64,000 nt of DNA from Alicyclobacillus mali (lineage in GTDB: Bacteria > Bacillota > Bacilli > Alicyclobacillales > Alicyclobacillaceae). Both the position numbers and the translations under genes were made by a program. Shown one piece after another: positions 15,853 through 23,642 of this stretch (position 1 is its first letter; the number at the start of each line of letters is the position of its first letter). Location: assembly GCF_017329565.1 (NCBI RefSeq), contig NZ_JAFMTT010000002.1; one strand, 5' to 3'. Below the pieces are notes generated by a model that had not been told where the DNA came from, made no database searches, and saw only the letters and a list, made by a program, of their open reading frames with translations.

Positions 15853-16626
15853 TCACGCCGAGCTGCCGGCGCCGGGCCCGTACGCCACTTGGCGCGCCCG
15901 CTCGGCCACGAGCGACACCAGCCGCGGATCTCGCCCGAGCGGCTCCGCCACCCGAAACGAGATGCGCCTCTCGCCCCGCCATCGGTTCACCCGCTGCGGA
16001 AGCCCCTCGGTGAGAAGCCCCGGAAACCAGAGATACGGCACCACGGCGATGTGCCCGCAGCCCATGCGCCACAAGTCCTCGAGCGCCCCTTCCAGCGAGC
16101 GCCCCGTGCCAGCCAGGTAACCGTGGACAAGCGGCCGGCCGATCCGGCCTGCCACGTTCTCCGCCACGCCCGCAAACGCGCGCTGCGCGCCCTCGTCGCG
16201 ATTGCCACGCCCAACCAGGACGACGCCAGCCCCCTCCGGCATGCGCGCGACGAGCGCCTGGGCGCGATCGACGGCCACATCGATGAACGCCGGTTCGTCC
16301 CCGAACGGCTGGCTCCAGGTGAGATCAAGCCGCCCCACCTGTTCCTCCGCGCGCGCCACGGCCTGCGGCAGATCCCGGCGCATGTGCCCTGCCGAGAAGA
16401 GGAGGAGCGGCACCATGTGCACGCGCCGCACGCCCGCCGCGGCCAGCCGAACGAGCGCCTCCGCCACATCCGGCTGGGCGATCTCGACAAACGCGCGCGC
16501 CACGTCTTCATCGCCAAGCCCCGCGCGCTCCGCGACATCGTCGACAAACCGGTGCCACATGTGCATCCCGCCTGGAAGCCTCGTCCCGTGCCCGATGAAA
16601 AGAACCTTGCCCGCTCCGCCCGTCAT
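15853..16626 (-). CDS. Sirohydrochlorin chelatase (CbiX/SirB type)
   Basis: 257 residues from ATG 16626, overlapping the stop of the methyltransferase gene by 4 bp. Two homologous CbiX-like halves are visible. The first opens VLFIGHGTRLPGG with the metal-binding His; the second opens VVLVGRGNRDEGA, where the His is replaced. HMVPLLLFSAGHMRRDLP carries the second conserved His of the active site. It inserts Fe2+ (or Co2+) into sirohydrochlorin. As the last gene of the cysH-cysI-cobA/hemD operon, it most likely makes siroheme for the sulfite reductase two genes upstream. Confidence 0.88.
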   Translation of the reverse strand: MTGGAGKVLFIGHGTRLPGGMHMWHRFVDDVAERAGLGDEDVARAFVEIAQPDVAEALVRLAAAGVRRVHMVPLLLFSAGHMRRDLPQAVARAEEQVGRLDLTWSQPFGDEPAFIDVAVDRAQALVARMPEGAGVVLVGRGNRDEGAQRAFAGVAENVAGRIGRPLVHGYLAGTGRSLEGALEDLWRMGCGHIAVVPYLWFPGLLTEGLPQRVNRWRGERRISFRVAEPLGRDPRLVSLVAERARQVAYGPGAGSSA

Positions 16627-18053
16627 GCGCCGCACACCGCCTCGGCGGCCGCGAGTCCAAACGCGTCGGCGCGGCGCAGCGGCTCGCCGCCCATTCCCAC
16701 GTCGTCGGCGAGCGGGCGCAACAGGGCGGGATCGCCGAGCGCCCATAGGTTGGCCGGGCCTTCGGCCAGCCATTCGGCGACGATGTCGCGCCAGTCCCGC
16801 ACGAACGGCTGCCAGCATGGGGGCACCGCCGGCGCGAGCCGCGGGCCCAGGAGATGAAGCGCCCGCACCTCAGCGCCGCTCGCCCTGCAGGCCGCCTCCA
16901 CGTCCGCGTCGCGGCCCGAGCCGGGCACCTCGGCGAACCACACCTCCACGGGCGTCCGCGCCATCTCGCCGAGCGAGCGGGCGTCCGGCGCAAGGCCGCG
17001 ATCGCGCAGGGCCTGCGCGACGTAGCCGTCGACAGCGGCGAGCTTGAGGTTCGAGAGCCGGCGCAGATCAAGCCCTGCGCGCTGCACGGCGCAGAACCAC
17101 ATCTCGACACCGAGCGCCGTGCGGAAGGCGAAGCCCACCGGCTTCCCTTGCGCCGACATGCACACAGCGGCCTCCAATTCGGCCACGCGCACGCTCTGTG
17201 CTCGATCCCACGTGTGCGCGAGCACCTCCGCCCCCTCGGCCTCGAGCTGCGCCGCGTGCGCGAGCGCCTCGCGCATGGAGGAGGCGAAGAGGAGGTGGCG
17301 TTCGCCGAAGCGCGGCATGGATTCGAACCACGAGCCGAGCGACGCGTCCGCCGCCACGTCGCCGATGACGATCACGGCGGGCGATCCGATGCCCCGCCGC
17401 TCGGCCTCCGCAGGAAGCGTGGCAAGTGTCGCGCGCAGGGACCCCTGCTTGGCGCGCGTGCCCCACGCCACGATGGCGGCCGGTGTGTCGGGCGAGACGC
17501 CCCGGGCCCGAAGCTCCTCCGCGATGCGCGGCAGTTCGGCGACGCCCATGAGCAGAACGAGCGTCTCGGCCCCCGCGAGGGCGTCGAGGTGGGCCCGCAA
17601 CCCGTCGCCCGCATGCCCCGTCGCCACGGCGAACGAGCGACTCACGCCGCGCAACGTCACCGGAATGCCCGCAAACGCGGGCACGGCCACGGCCGACGTG
17701 ACGCCTGGCACCAGTTCGAACGGCACGCCCGCCTCGCGCAGCGCGGCCGCTTCCTCCGCGCCGCGGCCAAACACGAGCGGATCGCCGCCCTTGAGGCGGA
17801 CGACGAGGGCGTGATGGCGCGCCAAATCGACGAGCAGCGCTTCAATGTCGCGCTGCGCGAGCGCGTGGCAGCCTGGCGCCTTGCCGGCGTACAAAAGGGC
17901 GGCGTCCGGTTTGGCGTGCATGAGCAGGCGCGGCGAGACCAACCTGTCAAAGACCACCACATCCGCCTGTTCGACGAGCGCTCGAGCGCGCTCGGTCAGA
18001 AGCCCTGGATGGCCGGGGCCGGCGCCGACGAGCGCCACGCGGCCGTATGCCAT
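16623..18053 (-). CDS. cobA: Uroporphyrinogen-III C-methyltransferase fused to uroporphyrinogen-III synthase-like domain
   Basis: 476 residues. Residues 1-245 are a SUMT/CobA domain: VALVGAGPGHPGLLTERA at the start, then DVVVFDRLVSPRLL, VRLKGGDPLVFGRGAEE and PGVTSAVAVPAFAGIP, the SAM- and substrate-binding motifs. Residues about 250-476 resemble a divergent HemD: VLAHTWDRAQSV near its start and FAFRTALGVEMWF in the middle. It makes precorrin-2 from uroporphyrinogen III and may also form uroporphyrinogen III. CobA-HemD fusions are known in Firmicutes. It lies 22 bp after cysI and overlaps the chelatase gene. Confidence 0.9.
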   Translation of the reverse strand: MAYGRVALVGAGPGHPGLLTERARALVEQADVVVFDRLVSPRLLMHAKPDAALLYAGKAPGCHALAQRDIEALLVDLARHHALVVRLKGGDPLVFGRGAEEAAALREAGVPFELVPGVTSAVAVPAFAGIPVTLRGVSRSFAVATGHAGDGLRAHLDALAGAETLVLLMGVAELPRIAEELRARGVSPDTPAAIVAWGTRAKQGSLRATLATLPAEAERRGIGSPAVIVIGDVAADASLGSWFESMPRFGERHLLFASSMREALAHAAQLEAEGAEVLAHTWDRAQSVRVAELEAAVCMSAQGKPVGFAFRTALGVEMWFCAVQRAGLDLRRLSNLKLAAVDGYVAQALRDRGLAPDARSLGEMARTPVEVWFAEVPGSGRDADVEAACRASGAEVRALHLLGPRLAPAVPPCWQPFVRDWRDIVAEWLAEGPANLWALGDPALLRPLADDVGMGGEPLRRADAFGLAAAEAVCGA

Positions 18054-18075
18054 GTCGCTCCCTCCTTCACGTTCG

Positions 18076-19758
18076 TCACGAGACCGGGACCGCTTCCTTC
18101 AACCGTTCCAGCCCGACGCGATGGCAGAAATCCCCGAACCGCTCGCCGGGCAGCCGCTCGTCGCGGTACAGCTCGAGCACCGGGCGGAGCGTCGGGACGA
18201 GATCGTCAAACGGCACCATCTCGCGAAAGCGCGCGTTCAGGCGCGTGCCGGCGACGTTGGCACCGAGGAAGATGTCGTACTTGCCGATGACGCGGCCCAC
18301 AAAGCCAATCTCCGCGATGTACGGCCGCGCGCACCCGTTGGCGCAGCCCGTCATGCGCACGGTGATGGGCTCATCCGCGAGGCCGAGTTCCGCGAGAAGG
18401 GCTTCGAGCCGCTCGACGACCTTCGGGAACACGCGCTCGGATTCCGCGATGGCGAGCCCGCAGGTCGGCATGGCCGGGCAGGCCATCGACCGAAGTTTCA
18501 CGGGTGAGTACGCGTCCGGCAGGCGAATGCCCTGGGCGGCGAGTTCCGCCTCGAGGGCGTCGGCGTCCTGCGGGGCGAGATCGGCCAGAATCAGGTTTTG
18601 CTGCGTCGTGAGGCGCACGGTCGGGCGGTACTTCGCCACGGCGGCCGCGAGCGCCGACTTGAGCGGAAAGCCGGGCTTGTCGGCGATCCGGCCGTTTTCC
18701 ACGTACAGCCCGAGGTGCACCTTGTCGTCGTCCTCGATGCGTCCGAGGTGATCGTCCGACGAGTGCCAGACGAGTTCGCGCGGCGGCGCGAGCCTGCGGC
18801 CCAGGCGGCGCTCGGCCTCGTCGCGGAACCAGTCCACCCCGCGCGACTCGACGAGGTACTTCATGCGGGCGAACTTGCGGTTCTCGCGATTGCCGTGATC
18901 GCGCTGGATGGTGATGATGGCCTTGACCACATCGACGAGCTCATCCGGCGTGACGAAGGCAAAGGGCTTCGCGAGCGCCGGGTGCGTCTCCTTATCGCTC
19001 GCGGTGCGCCCCATCCCGCCGCCGATGAGGAGCGTGTACCCGGCCACCCGCTCGCCGTCCCGGTGGGCCACGATGCCGATGTCGTTCGAGTACACGTCCG
19101 AGCAGTTGTCGCCTTCATAAGCGAAGCCAATCTTGAACTTGCGCGGCAGGTACGTTTCGCCGTACAGCGTCTCCCGCGCGCCATCGACCTCCGGGTCCAC
19201 CCGCTCGCCGTCGAGCCAGATCTCGTGGTACGCGTTGGTCTTGGCGCTCGTCTCGTCCACGAGCCGGAGCAGGTCCCGGCGGACCGCCTCCTCGAACGGG
19301 CCCTGGTGCGGATGCGCGCAGCCGACGGTGTTGCGGACCTGATCGCCACAGCCGCCGAGCGTGGTGATGAGCGCCTCGTTGATGCGGCGAATCGTGGACT
19401 TCAGATTCCGCTTCAGTACGCCGTGGAGCTGAAAGGTCTGGCGCGTCGTGACGCGCATGCTGCCGTTGCCATATTCGTCGGCCAGGCGGTCGAACACGAG
19501 GTATTGCTCCGCGCTCAGGACGCCGCCCGGGATGCGGGCGCGGATCATCATGATGTAGTGACGTTCCTTGCCCTGCTTCGTCAGTTCCCGGCGCAGGTCG
19601 CGATCGTCCTGCTGGTACGTGCCGTGAAACTTGAGCACCTGCACGGCCTCTTCGGTGAAATGGGACGCGTCGTTCTGGAGCTCCTCCTGAAGCGGACCGC
19701 GCAGGAACCGGCTGTTCTTCTTGATGATCTCGACCTTCGACAGCTTCTCCTCAGACAC
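18076..19758 (-). CDS. cysI: Assimilatory sulfite reductase hemoprotein
   Basis: 560 residues, the usual length for CysI. Siroheme/[4Fe-4S] ligand motifs are present in order: CPAMPTCGLAIAES (Cys-x5-Cys) and MTGCANGCARPYIAEIG (Cys-x3-Cys). The arginine-rich substrate funnel includes VTTRQTFQLHG, and the sulfite site NTVGCAHPHQGPF is near residue 145. It reduces sulfite to sulfide with six electrons. No CysJ flavoprotein partner is encoded next to it, so electrons may come from ferredoxin or a remote gene. The start is GTG 19758. It is the second gene of the operon, 12 bp after cysH. Confidence 0.93.
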   Translation of the reverse strand: MSEEKLSKVEIIKKNSRFLRGPLQEELQNDASHFTEEAVQVLKFHGTYQQDDRDLRRELTKQGKERHYIMMIRARIPGGVLSAEQYLVFDRLADEYGNGSMRVTTRQTFQLHGVLKRNLKSTIRRINEALITTLGGCGDQVRNTVGCAHPHQGPFEEAVRRDLLRLVDETSAKTNAYHEIWLDGERVDPEVDGARETLYGETYLPRKFKIGFAYEGDNCSDVYSNDIGIVAHRDGERVAGYTLLIGGGMGRTASDKETHPALAKPFAFVTPDELVDVVKAIITIQRDHGNRENRKFARMKYLVESRGVDWFRDEAERRLGRRLAPPRELVWHSSDDHLGRIEDDDKVHLGLYVENGRIADKPGFPLKSALAAAVAKYRPTVRLTTQQNLILADLAPQDADALEAELAAQGIRLPDAYSPVKLRSMACPAMPTCGLAIAESERVFPKVVERLEALLAELGLADEPITVRMTGCANGCARPYIAEIGFVGRVIGKYDIFLGANVAGTRLNARFREMVPFDDLVPTLRPVLELYRDERLPGERFGDFCHRVGLERLKEAVPVS

Positions 19759-19770
19759 GCTCGCACCCCC

Positions 19771-20475
19771 TCACTGATCCGCGTGAAGGCCGCACTCGGT
19801 CTTGTCGAAGCCGGCCCAGCGGCCGCTCCGCGGGTCTTCGCCCGGCTTCACGGGACGCGTGCAGTGCAGGCAGCCGATGGACGGATAGTTGCGATCGTGC
19901 AAGGGGTTGTAGGGGACGCCGCGTTCCACGATGTAGTTCCAGACGTCCTTCTCCGTCCAGCGCACGAGCGGATTGACCTTGACGATGTTGAATTTCGCGT
20001 CCCACTCGAACACCTTGGCGTTGCGCCGCGTCGGCGCCTGTTCCCGCCGGATGCCGGTGATCCAGCCGTCGTAGCCAGCGAGAAAGTCCGCGAGGGGCTC
20101 CACCTTGCGGATCTTGCAGCACTGGTTCGGATTGCGGCTCCAGAGCGCATCGCCGTATTGGGCCGCCTGTTCCGCGAGCGTGAGCTTCGGCAGCACCTGG
20201 TGCAGGTTCGGAATGCCGTACTTGGCGACGGCCTGCTCAATCAACTCGTACGTCTCGGGAAACAGCACATTCGTGTCGAGATAGAACACGTCGGCCTGTG
20301 GGTCGATGGACATCAGCATGTCGAGGATCACCATGTCTTCGGCGCCGAACGAGCAAGCAAAGGTGATGTTCGGCACCCTGCGCAGCGCTTCGCGCAGGAT
20401 GTCCTCGGGTTGCGCATCTTCGTACGTCGCGGCCAACTCCTCAATCCACGCCGCCTCTTCCAGGGTCACAGCCAC
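19771..20475 (-). CDS. cysH: Phospho-/adenylyl-sulfate reductase, [4Fe-4S] type
   Basis: 234 residues. PP-loop ATPase-like fold with SFGAEDMVIL near residue 40. The iron-sulfur type is shown by the CC pair in NQCCKIRKVEPL and the second Cys pair in SIGCLHCT. The C-terminal KTECGLH carries the catalytic Cys. With this cluster the enzyme can usually reduce APS (and sometimes PAPS) to sulfite with thioredoxin. The start is GTG 20475 (GGGGTGA upstream). First gene of the sulfur/siroheme operon with its own promoter; sat is not in the window. Confidence 0.92.
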   Translation of the reverse strand: MAVTLEEAAWIEELAATYEDAQPEDILREALRRVPNITFACSFGAEDMVILDMLMSIDPQADVFYLDTNVLFPETYELIEQAVAKYGIPNLHQVLPKLTLAEQAAQYGDALWSRNPNQCCKIRKVEPLADFLAGYDGWITGIRREQAPTRRNAKVFEWDAKFNIVKVNPLVRWTEKDVWNYIVERGVPYNPLHDRNYPSIGCLHCTRPVKPGEDPRSGRWAGFDKTECGLHADQ

Positions 20476-20527
20476 GGACGTTCACCCCAAATTCCAATTG
20501 GTTTATGTGACATTCCACCGTATCTCC

Positions 20528-20556
20528 ACGTTAATCGCGTTTGACCATAATGTCAA
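20528..20556 (-). promoter_or_regulatory. Promoter of the cysH operon
   Basis: Minus strand: consensus TTGACA (20556-20551), a 17-base spacer and TAACGT (20533-20528). The -35 box is part of a TTGAC/GTCAA inverted repeat that could also bind a regulator. The leader is about 45 nt. Confidence 0.55.
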
Positions 20557-20710
20557 TCGGATTTTAGGGTAATTGGGCCGGAACACGGCCGATTCCTCAG
20601 CCCAGCTCTTGCGTGGCGTCCGCGCCCGAGTCCGCGGCCGAGTTTGCACACAGGCGCGTCTCGCGCGATCTCATCGACGGTTAGCGGCCCCGTCGCGATG
20701 AGTGTTCGGC

Positions 20711-20739
20711 TTGGTGAAAGCAGGAGCGTGACCTATCAT
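20711..20739 (+). promoter_or_regulatory. Promoter of the precorrin-2 dehydrogenase gene
   Basis: TTGGTG (20711-20716), a 17-base spacer and TATCAT (20734-20739), about 105 bases before the GTG start. Confidence 0.5.
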
Positions 20740-20847
20740 GGAAGGGGGAAATTTGCGGGAGGCGCCGGATCCGCACAATGAGGGCCGTAGGCCCGCGGAT
20801 CGAAGGCCCGTCGATGTCGGGCGGCGCGCCTGAAGGGAGCATGCGAT

Positions 20848-21402
20848 GTGTCCCATTCTGCCGAACGTCCGCGCCGACGCGAAGCCGCGTCCTGGAACCG
20901 GGTCCCCGTCTGGCTGAAGCCTCGCGGCATGGCGTGCGCCGTGATCGGCGGCGGGCGCGTGGGCGCGAGGCGCGCCAGGCGTCTGGCGGAGGCTGGCGCG
21001 AAGGTCACCCTGGTGAGCCCGGCGCTTGGACCGGAGGCCGCCCTTCTCGTCGAGCGGGGTGTGGTGACGTGGATCGACCGCGCCTACCGGCCCGGCGACC
21101 TCGCCGGCTTTGCCCTCGCCGTCGCGGCGACGGACGATGCGGAGGTCAATGCGGCAGTGCGCGAGGAGGCGCGTGTGCGCGGCATCTGGTGCAACCGGGC
21201 GGACGACGCTTCCGATAGCGATCTCGACTTCGCAAGCGTCGTCCAGGTCGGCGAGGTTTCGGTGTCCATCGCAACCGGTGGATCCAATCCCGGTCTCGCG
21301 AAACGCCTCCGCGAAGCGCTGGAACATGATCTCACAACAGGCGGCGACTCGTTCATTCGGTTGCTTCGGCGACAGGCCGACGGGCCCGGCGACCAGGCAT
21401 GA
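20848..21402 (+). CDS. Precorrin-2 dehydrogenase (CysG N-terminal / Met8-like)
   Basis: 184 residues from GTG 20848 (AAGGGAG upstream). The N-terminal Rossmann domain has CAVIGGGRVGARRARRLAEAGA as the NAD-binding loop, and LAVAATDDAEVNAAV, IWCNRADDASDSDLDFASVV and VSIATGGSNPGLAKRLRE follow the siroheme synthase N-terminal pattern. The Asp in NRADDASDSDLDF aligns with the catalytic Asp of Met8-type enzymes. It oxidises precorrin-2 to sirohydrochlorin, supplying the one siroheme step missing from the divergent cys operon. The C-terminus overlaps the convergent glycosyltransferase gene by 50 bp and is shorter than in bifunctional CysG, so chelation is left to the CbiX-like enzyme. Confidence 0.85.
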   Translation: MSHSAERPRRREAASWNRVPVWLKPRGMACAVIGGGRVGARRARRLAEAGAKVTLVSPALGPEAALLVERGVVTWIDRAYRPGDLAGFALAVAATDDAEVNAAVREEARVRGIWCNRADDASDSDLDFASVVQVGEVSVSIATGGSNPGLAKRLREALEHDLTTGGDSFIRLLRRQADGPGDQA

Positions 21403-22588
21403 CCTCCCGAGCCATGACCACGCCCATCGCCCCGTACGCGGCGAGATTCAGGTAGACCATCCACGCGTCCTGCTGCGCGTTCACCGCGCCAAAACACACG
21501 ACCCACAGGTTCCAGAACGCGCTGAACGCTAGCGCCGTGGCCACGGCGCGCCACCGCCTGTCGAGCGCGGCGAGCCATGAGACGAGGGGCACCGCGAGGA
21601 CCACGTACCGCTCGTGCATCTCGGTCGCCAGCATGAAAAACGAGAAGCCGACGAACGCGGCGGCGCTCGTTGCCCGGATGGAAAGGGACCGACGGGATCG
21701 GACGAGATACGCGAGGGCGGCCAGACAGGCAGCGGCGAGAAGCGAGAGCCCCACCTCCTTGTAGGTGAGCCCAAGGATGGCGGGCGCGCGATCCGACGCG
21801 TACGGCGACGCGTCGAAGAAATCAAACCAGATATTCATCGCGTTCATGCTGAGGTACGGGTACTCGCCGGTCGTGGCGATGTACGCAGAGCGAATCATGG
21901 GCCAAAGCCCTCCGCCCCAAAGCGGCAGGGCGACAAGCGCGAGAGACATCAACGCCCCACACGCGAGCTGGCCCAGGCGGCGCAGGCGCGGCGGCTGCGC
22001 CCACGCGGCGGTGAGCAGCACCGGCAGCACCACGATGGTCTCGAATTTCGCCGCAAGACCCAGCCCGAACGCCACGCCCGCCACAAGCGGCCGCTTGCTC
22101 ACCAGCCACACCGCGGCGAGCGCGAGCGTCGCGTCGATGACGTCCACCTGCCCCCACACCGCGGTGTCGAAGATGAGGACCGGGTTCAGGCAGTACCCGG
22201 CGATGGCCCACCGGCGCTTCTCCGCTCGCATGCCCCGCGACAGCGCCCACATCGCAGGCATGAGCGCCGCGTAGATGGCGATGCCGGGCAGCTTGGCCCA
22301 GAACGTACCCGGACGAAGGCCCAAATGCAGCGCCGACGCAAGGCGCGCGTAGGCGTCGAGCACGTACAGGTAGAGCGGCGGATAGTCGATTCCGCCCACC
22401 TCATACGCGCGCGACAGTCCCCCTGTGCGTACGGCCTCCGCCCAGCGGAGAAAGATGGCCTGATCTGCCACGTAGCCGCGGGTGGTGGCGGCAAGCGCCA
22501 GCTGAATGGCCAGCGACGCAAGGCAGCACGCGACAAACCACGCCCAGCCAGGGATCTTCTGCACGATGCGCGCGGACGCCTCACTCAC
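21353..22588 (-). CDS. Polytopic GT-C type glycosyltransferase (DUF2029/ALG6-like)
   Basis: 411 residues from GTG 22588 (GGAGGGAGG upstream). About ten hydrophobic helices. The first external loop after TM1 has the acidic pair expected of lipid-sugar-dependent GT-C enzymes (VADQAIFLRWAEAVRTGG), then DYPPLYLYVLD, and an internal loop with NPVLIFDTAVWGQVDVID, a WGQxD signature seen in mannosyl- and glucosyl-transferases using polyprenyl-phosphate sugars. It probably moves a sugar from a polyprenyl carrier to an envelope glycan or protein. The start overlaps the end of the upstream GT2 gene (GTGAGTGA). It forms an operon with the GT39 and GT2 genes. Confidence 0.8.
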   Translation of the reverse strand: MSEASARIVQKIPGWAWFVACCLASLAIQLALAATTRGYVADQAIFLRWAEAVRTGGLSRAYEVGGIDYPPLYLYVLDAYARLASALHLGLRPGTFWAKLPGIAIYAALMPAMWALSRGMRAEKRRWAIAGYCLNPVLIFDTAVWGQVDVIDATLALAAVWLVSKRPLVAGVAFGLGLAAKFETIVVLPVLLTAAWAQPPRLRRLGQLACGALMSLALVALPLWGGGLWPMIRSAYIATTGEYPYLSMNAMNIWFDFFDASPYASDRAPAILGLTYKEVGLSLLAAACLAALAYLVRSRRSLSIRATSAAAFVGFSFFMLATEMHERYVVLAVPLVSWLAALDRRWRAVATALAFSAFWNLWVVCFGAVNAQQDAWMVYLNLAAYGAMGVVMAREVMPGRRARRPVAEATE

Positions 22589-23642
22589 GCGGAGAAGCCT
22601 CCCTCCGCAAGCCCACGGCGCGATCGACAATATAGAGAGGCCGACCGCGAACCTCGTCGAGGACGTTGCCCACGTAGAGCCCGAGAAGTCCGACCGAGAC
22701 CAGCACGGCGCTCGTGCAGACCACCACCCCCGAAAGCACGAGCGCCATCACGTCCATCATCTTCCCGCTCGCGGCAAAGAGCGCCGCGAACGCCGCGAAA
22801 GCGAGGAGTCCCAACAGGCCTGCCACCGCACCCGCGTAAAGCGGCCAGCCAAGCGGGCGCGTGGAAAACGACGTCACCGCGTCCGACGCCAGACGCATCA
22901 TCCTGCGAAGCGGATACTTGGATTCGCCGGCGAAGCGGGGTTGGCGGACGTACTCCACCTCGGCCTGGCGGAAGCCCATCCAGGCCACGAGCCCGCGCAC
23001 GAACCTGCGGTGCTCGGGCAGTGCCCGGAGCACGTCGCACACCTTTCGGTCCATCAGCCGAAAGTCGCCCACGTCCACCGGAATTTCCACGTCCGTCATG
23101 CGATTCAGCACCCGGTAAAAGGCCGCCGCCGTCGCGCGCTTGAACCACGTCTCGCCAAAGCGGATGGCTCGGCGCGCCAACACGACATCGTACCCCTCGC
23201 GCCACTTGGCGACGAGCTCGGGGATGAGGTCCGGCGGGTCCTGCAGATCCGCGTCGATCACGACCACGGCGTCGCCCATGGCCGCGTCGATCCCGGCCGT
23301 GATCGCCAGTTGGTGGCCGAAGTTGCGCGCGAAGTGAATGACGCGCACGCGCGAATCTCCTTCCGCCAGCTTGTCGAGCAGCACAGGAGAGGCGTCGTTG
23401 CTGCCGTCGTCCACGTACAGGAGCTCCCACGACAGAGGGAGCCCGTCGAGCACCGACGTCAGCCGCTCGTGCGTCGTGAGGATTACGTCCTCCTCGTTGA
23501 ACACCGGGACGACCACGGAGAGGAGGTTGCGGCCTTGTGGGCGCCGGCCTCCGGGCAGGCCCACGTCGCCCGGAAGGACCGAGCTGACCGTGTGCGCCTG
23601 CCCGCGAGGCCACTCACGACTGGGCGTTACCTGTGTAGACAT
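22581..23642 (-). CDS. ykcC: GT2 polyprenyl-phosphate glycosyltransferase (DPM1/GtrB/YkcC-like)
   Basis: 353 residues. GT2 catalytic domain at about 45-270 with SVVVPVFNEEDVI, YVDDGSNDASP and VIDADLQDPPDLIPEL (the DxD-type metal site), RRAIRFGETWFKR and GDFRLMDRKV. Two C-terminal transmembrane helices follow (about 275-300 and 310-335), as in GtrB and Bacillus YkcC. It would charge undecaprenyl phosphate with a hexose from a nucleotide sugar. The start ATG 23642 lies 29 bp inside the end of the upstream GT39 gene, so the two are coupled. The likely donor sugar is UDP-glucose made by the divergent GalU-type enzyme; this is inferred from position. Confidence 0.87.
   Translation of the reverse strand: MSTQVTPSREWPRGQAHTVSSVLPGDVGLPGGRRPQGRNLLSVVVPVFNEEDVILTTHERLTSVLDGLPLSWELLYVDDGSNDASPVLLDKLAEGDSRVRVIHFARNFGHQLAITAGIDAAMGDAVVVIDADLQDPPDLIPELVAKWREGYDVVLARRAIRFGETWFKRATAAAFYRVLNRMTDVEIPVDVGDFRLMDRKVCDVLRALPEHRRFVRGLVAWMGFRQAEVEYVRQPRFAGESKYPLRRMMRLASDAVTSFSTRPLGWPLYAGAVAGLLGLLAFAAFAALFAASGKMMDVMALVLSGVVVCTSAVLVSVGLLGLYVGNVLDEVRGRPLYIVDRAVGLRREASPRE

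Larger units (their letters stand above)
20476..20847. other. Divergent control region between cysH and the precorrin-2 dehydrogenase gene
   Basis: 372 bp with no convincing gene. It holds the cysH promoter (20528-20556, minus), the divergent promoter (20711-20739, plus), a CCAATTGG palindrome at 20494-20501 in the cysH leader, and two ATTCCA blocks 21 bp apart (20491 and 20512). These could bind a cysteine/sulfur regulator such as CymR, though its box is not recalled precisely enough to claim it. Confidence 0.5.

Noticed and set aside
18598..20544. 648-codon open frame antisense to cysI and cysH
   Set aside because: Composition is Arg/His/Val-rich without domains, and it mirrors two well-supported enzymes on the other strand.
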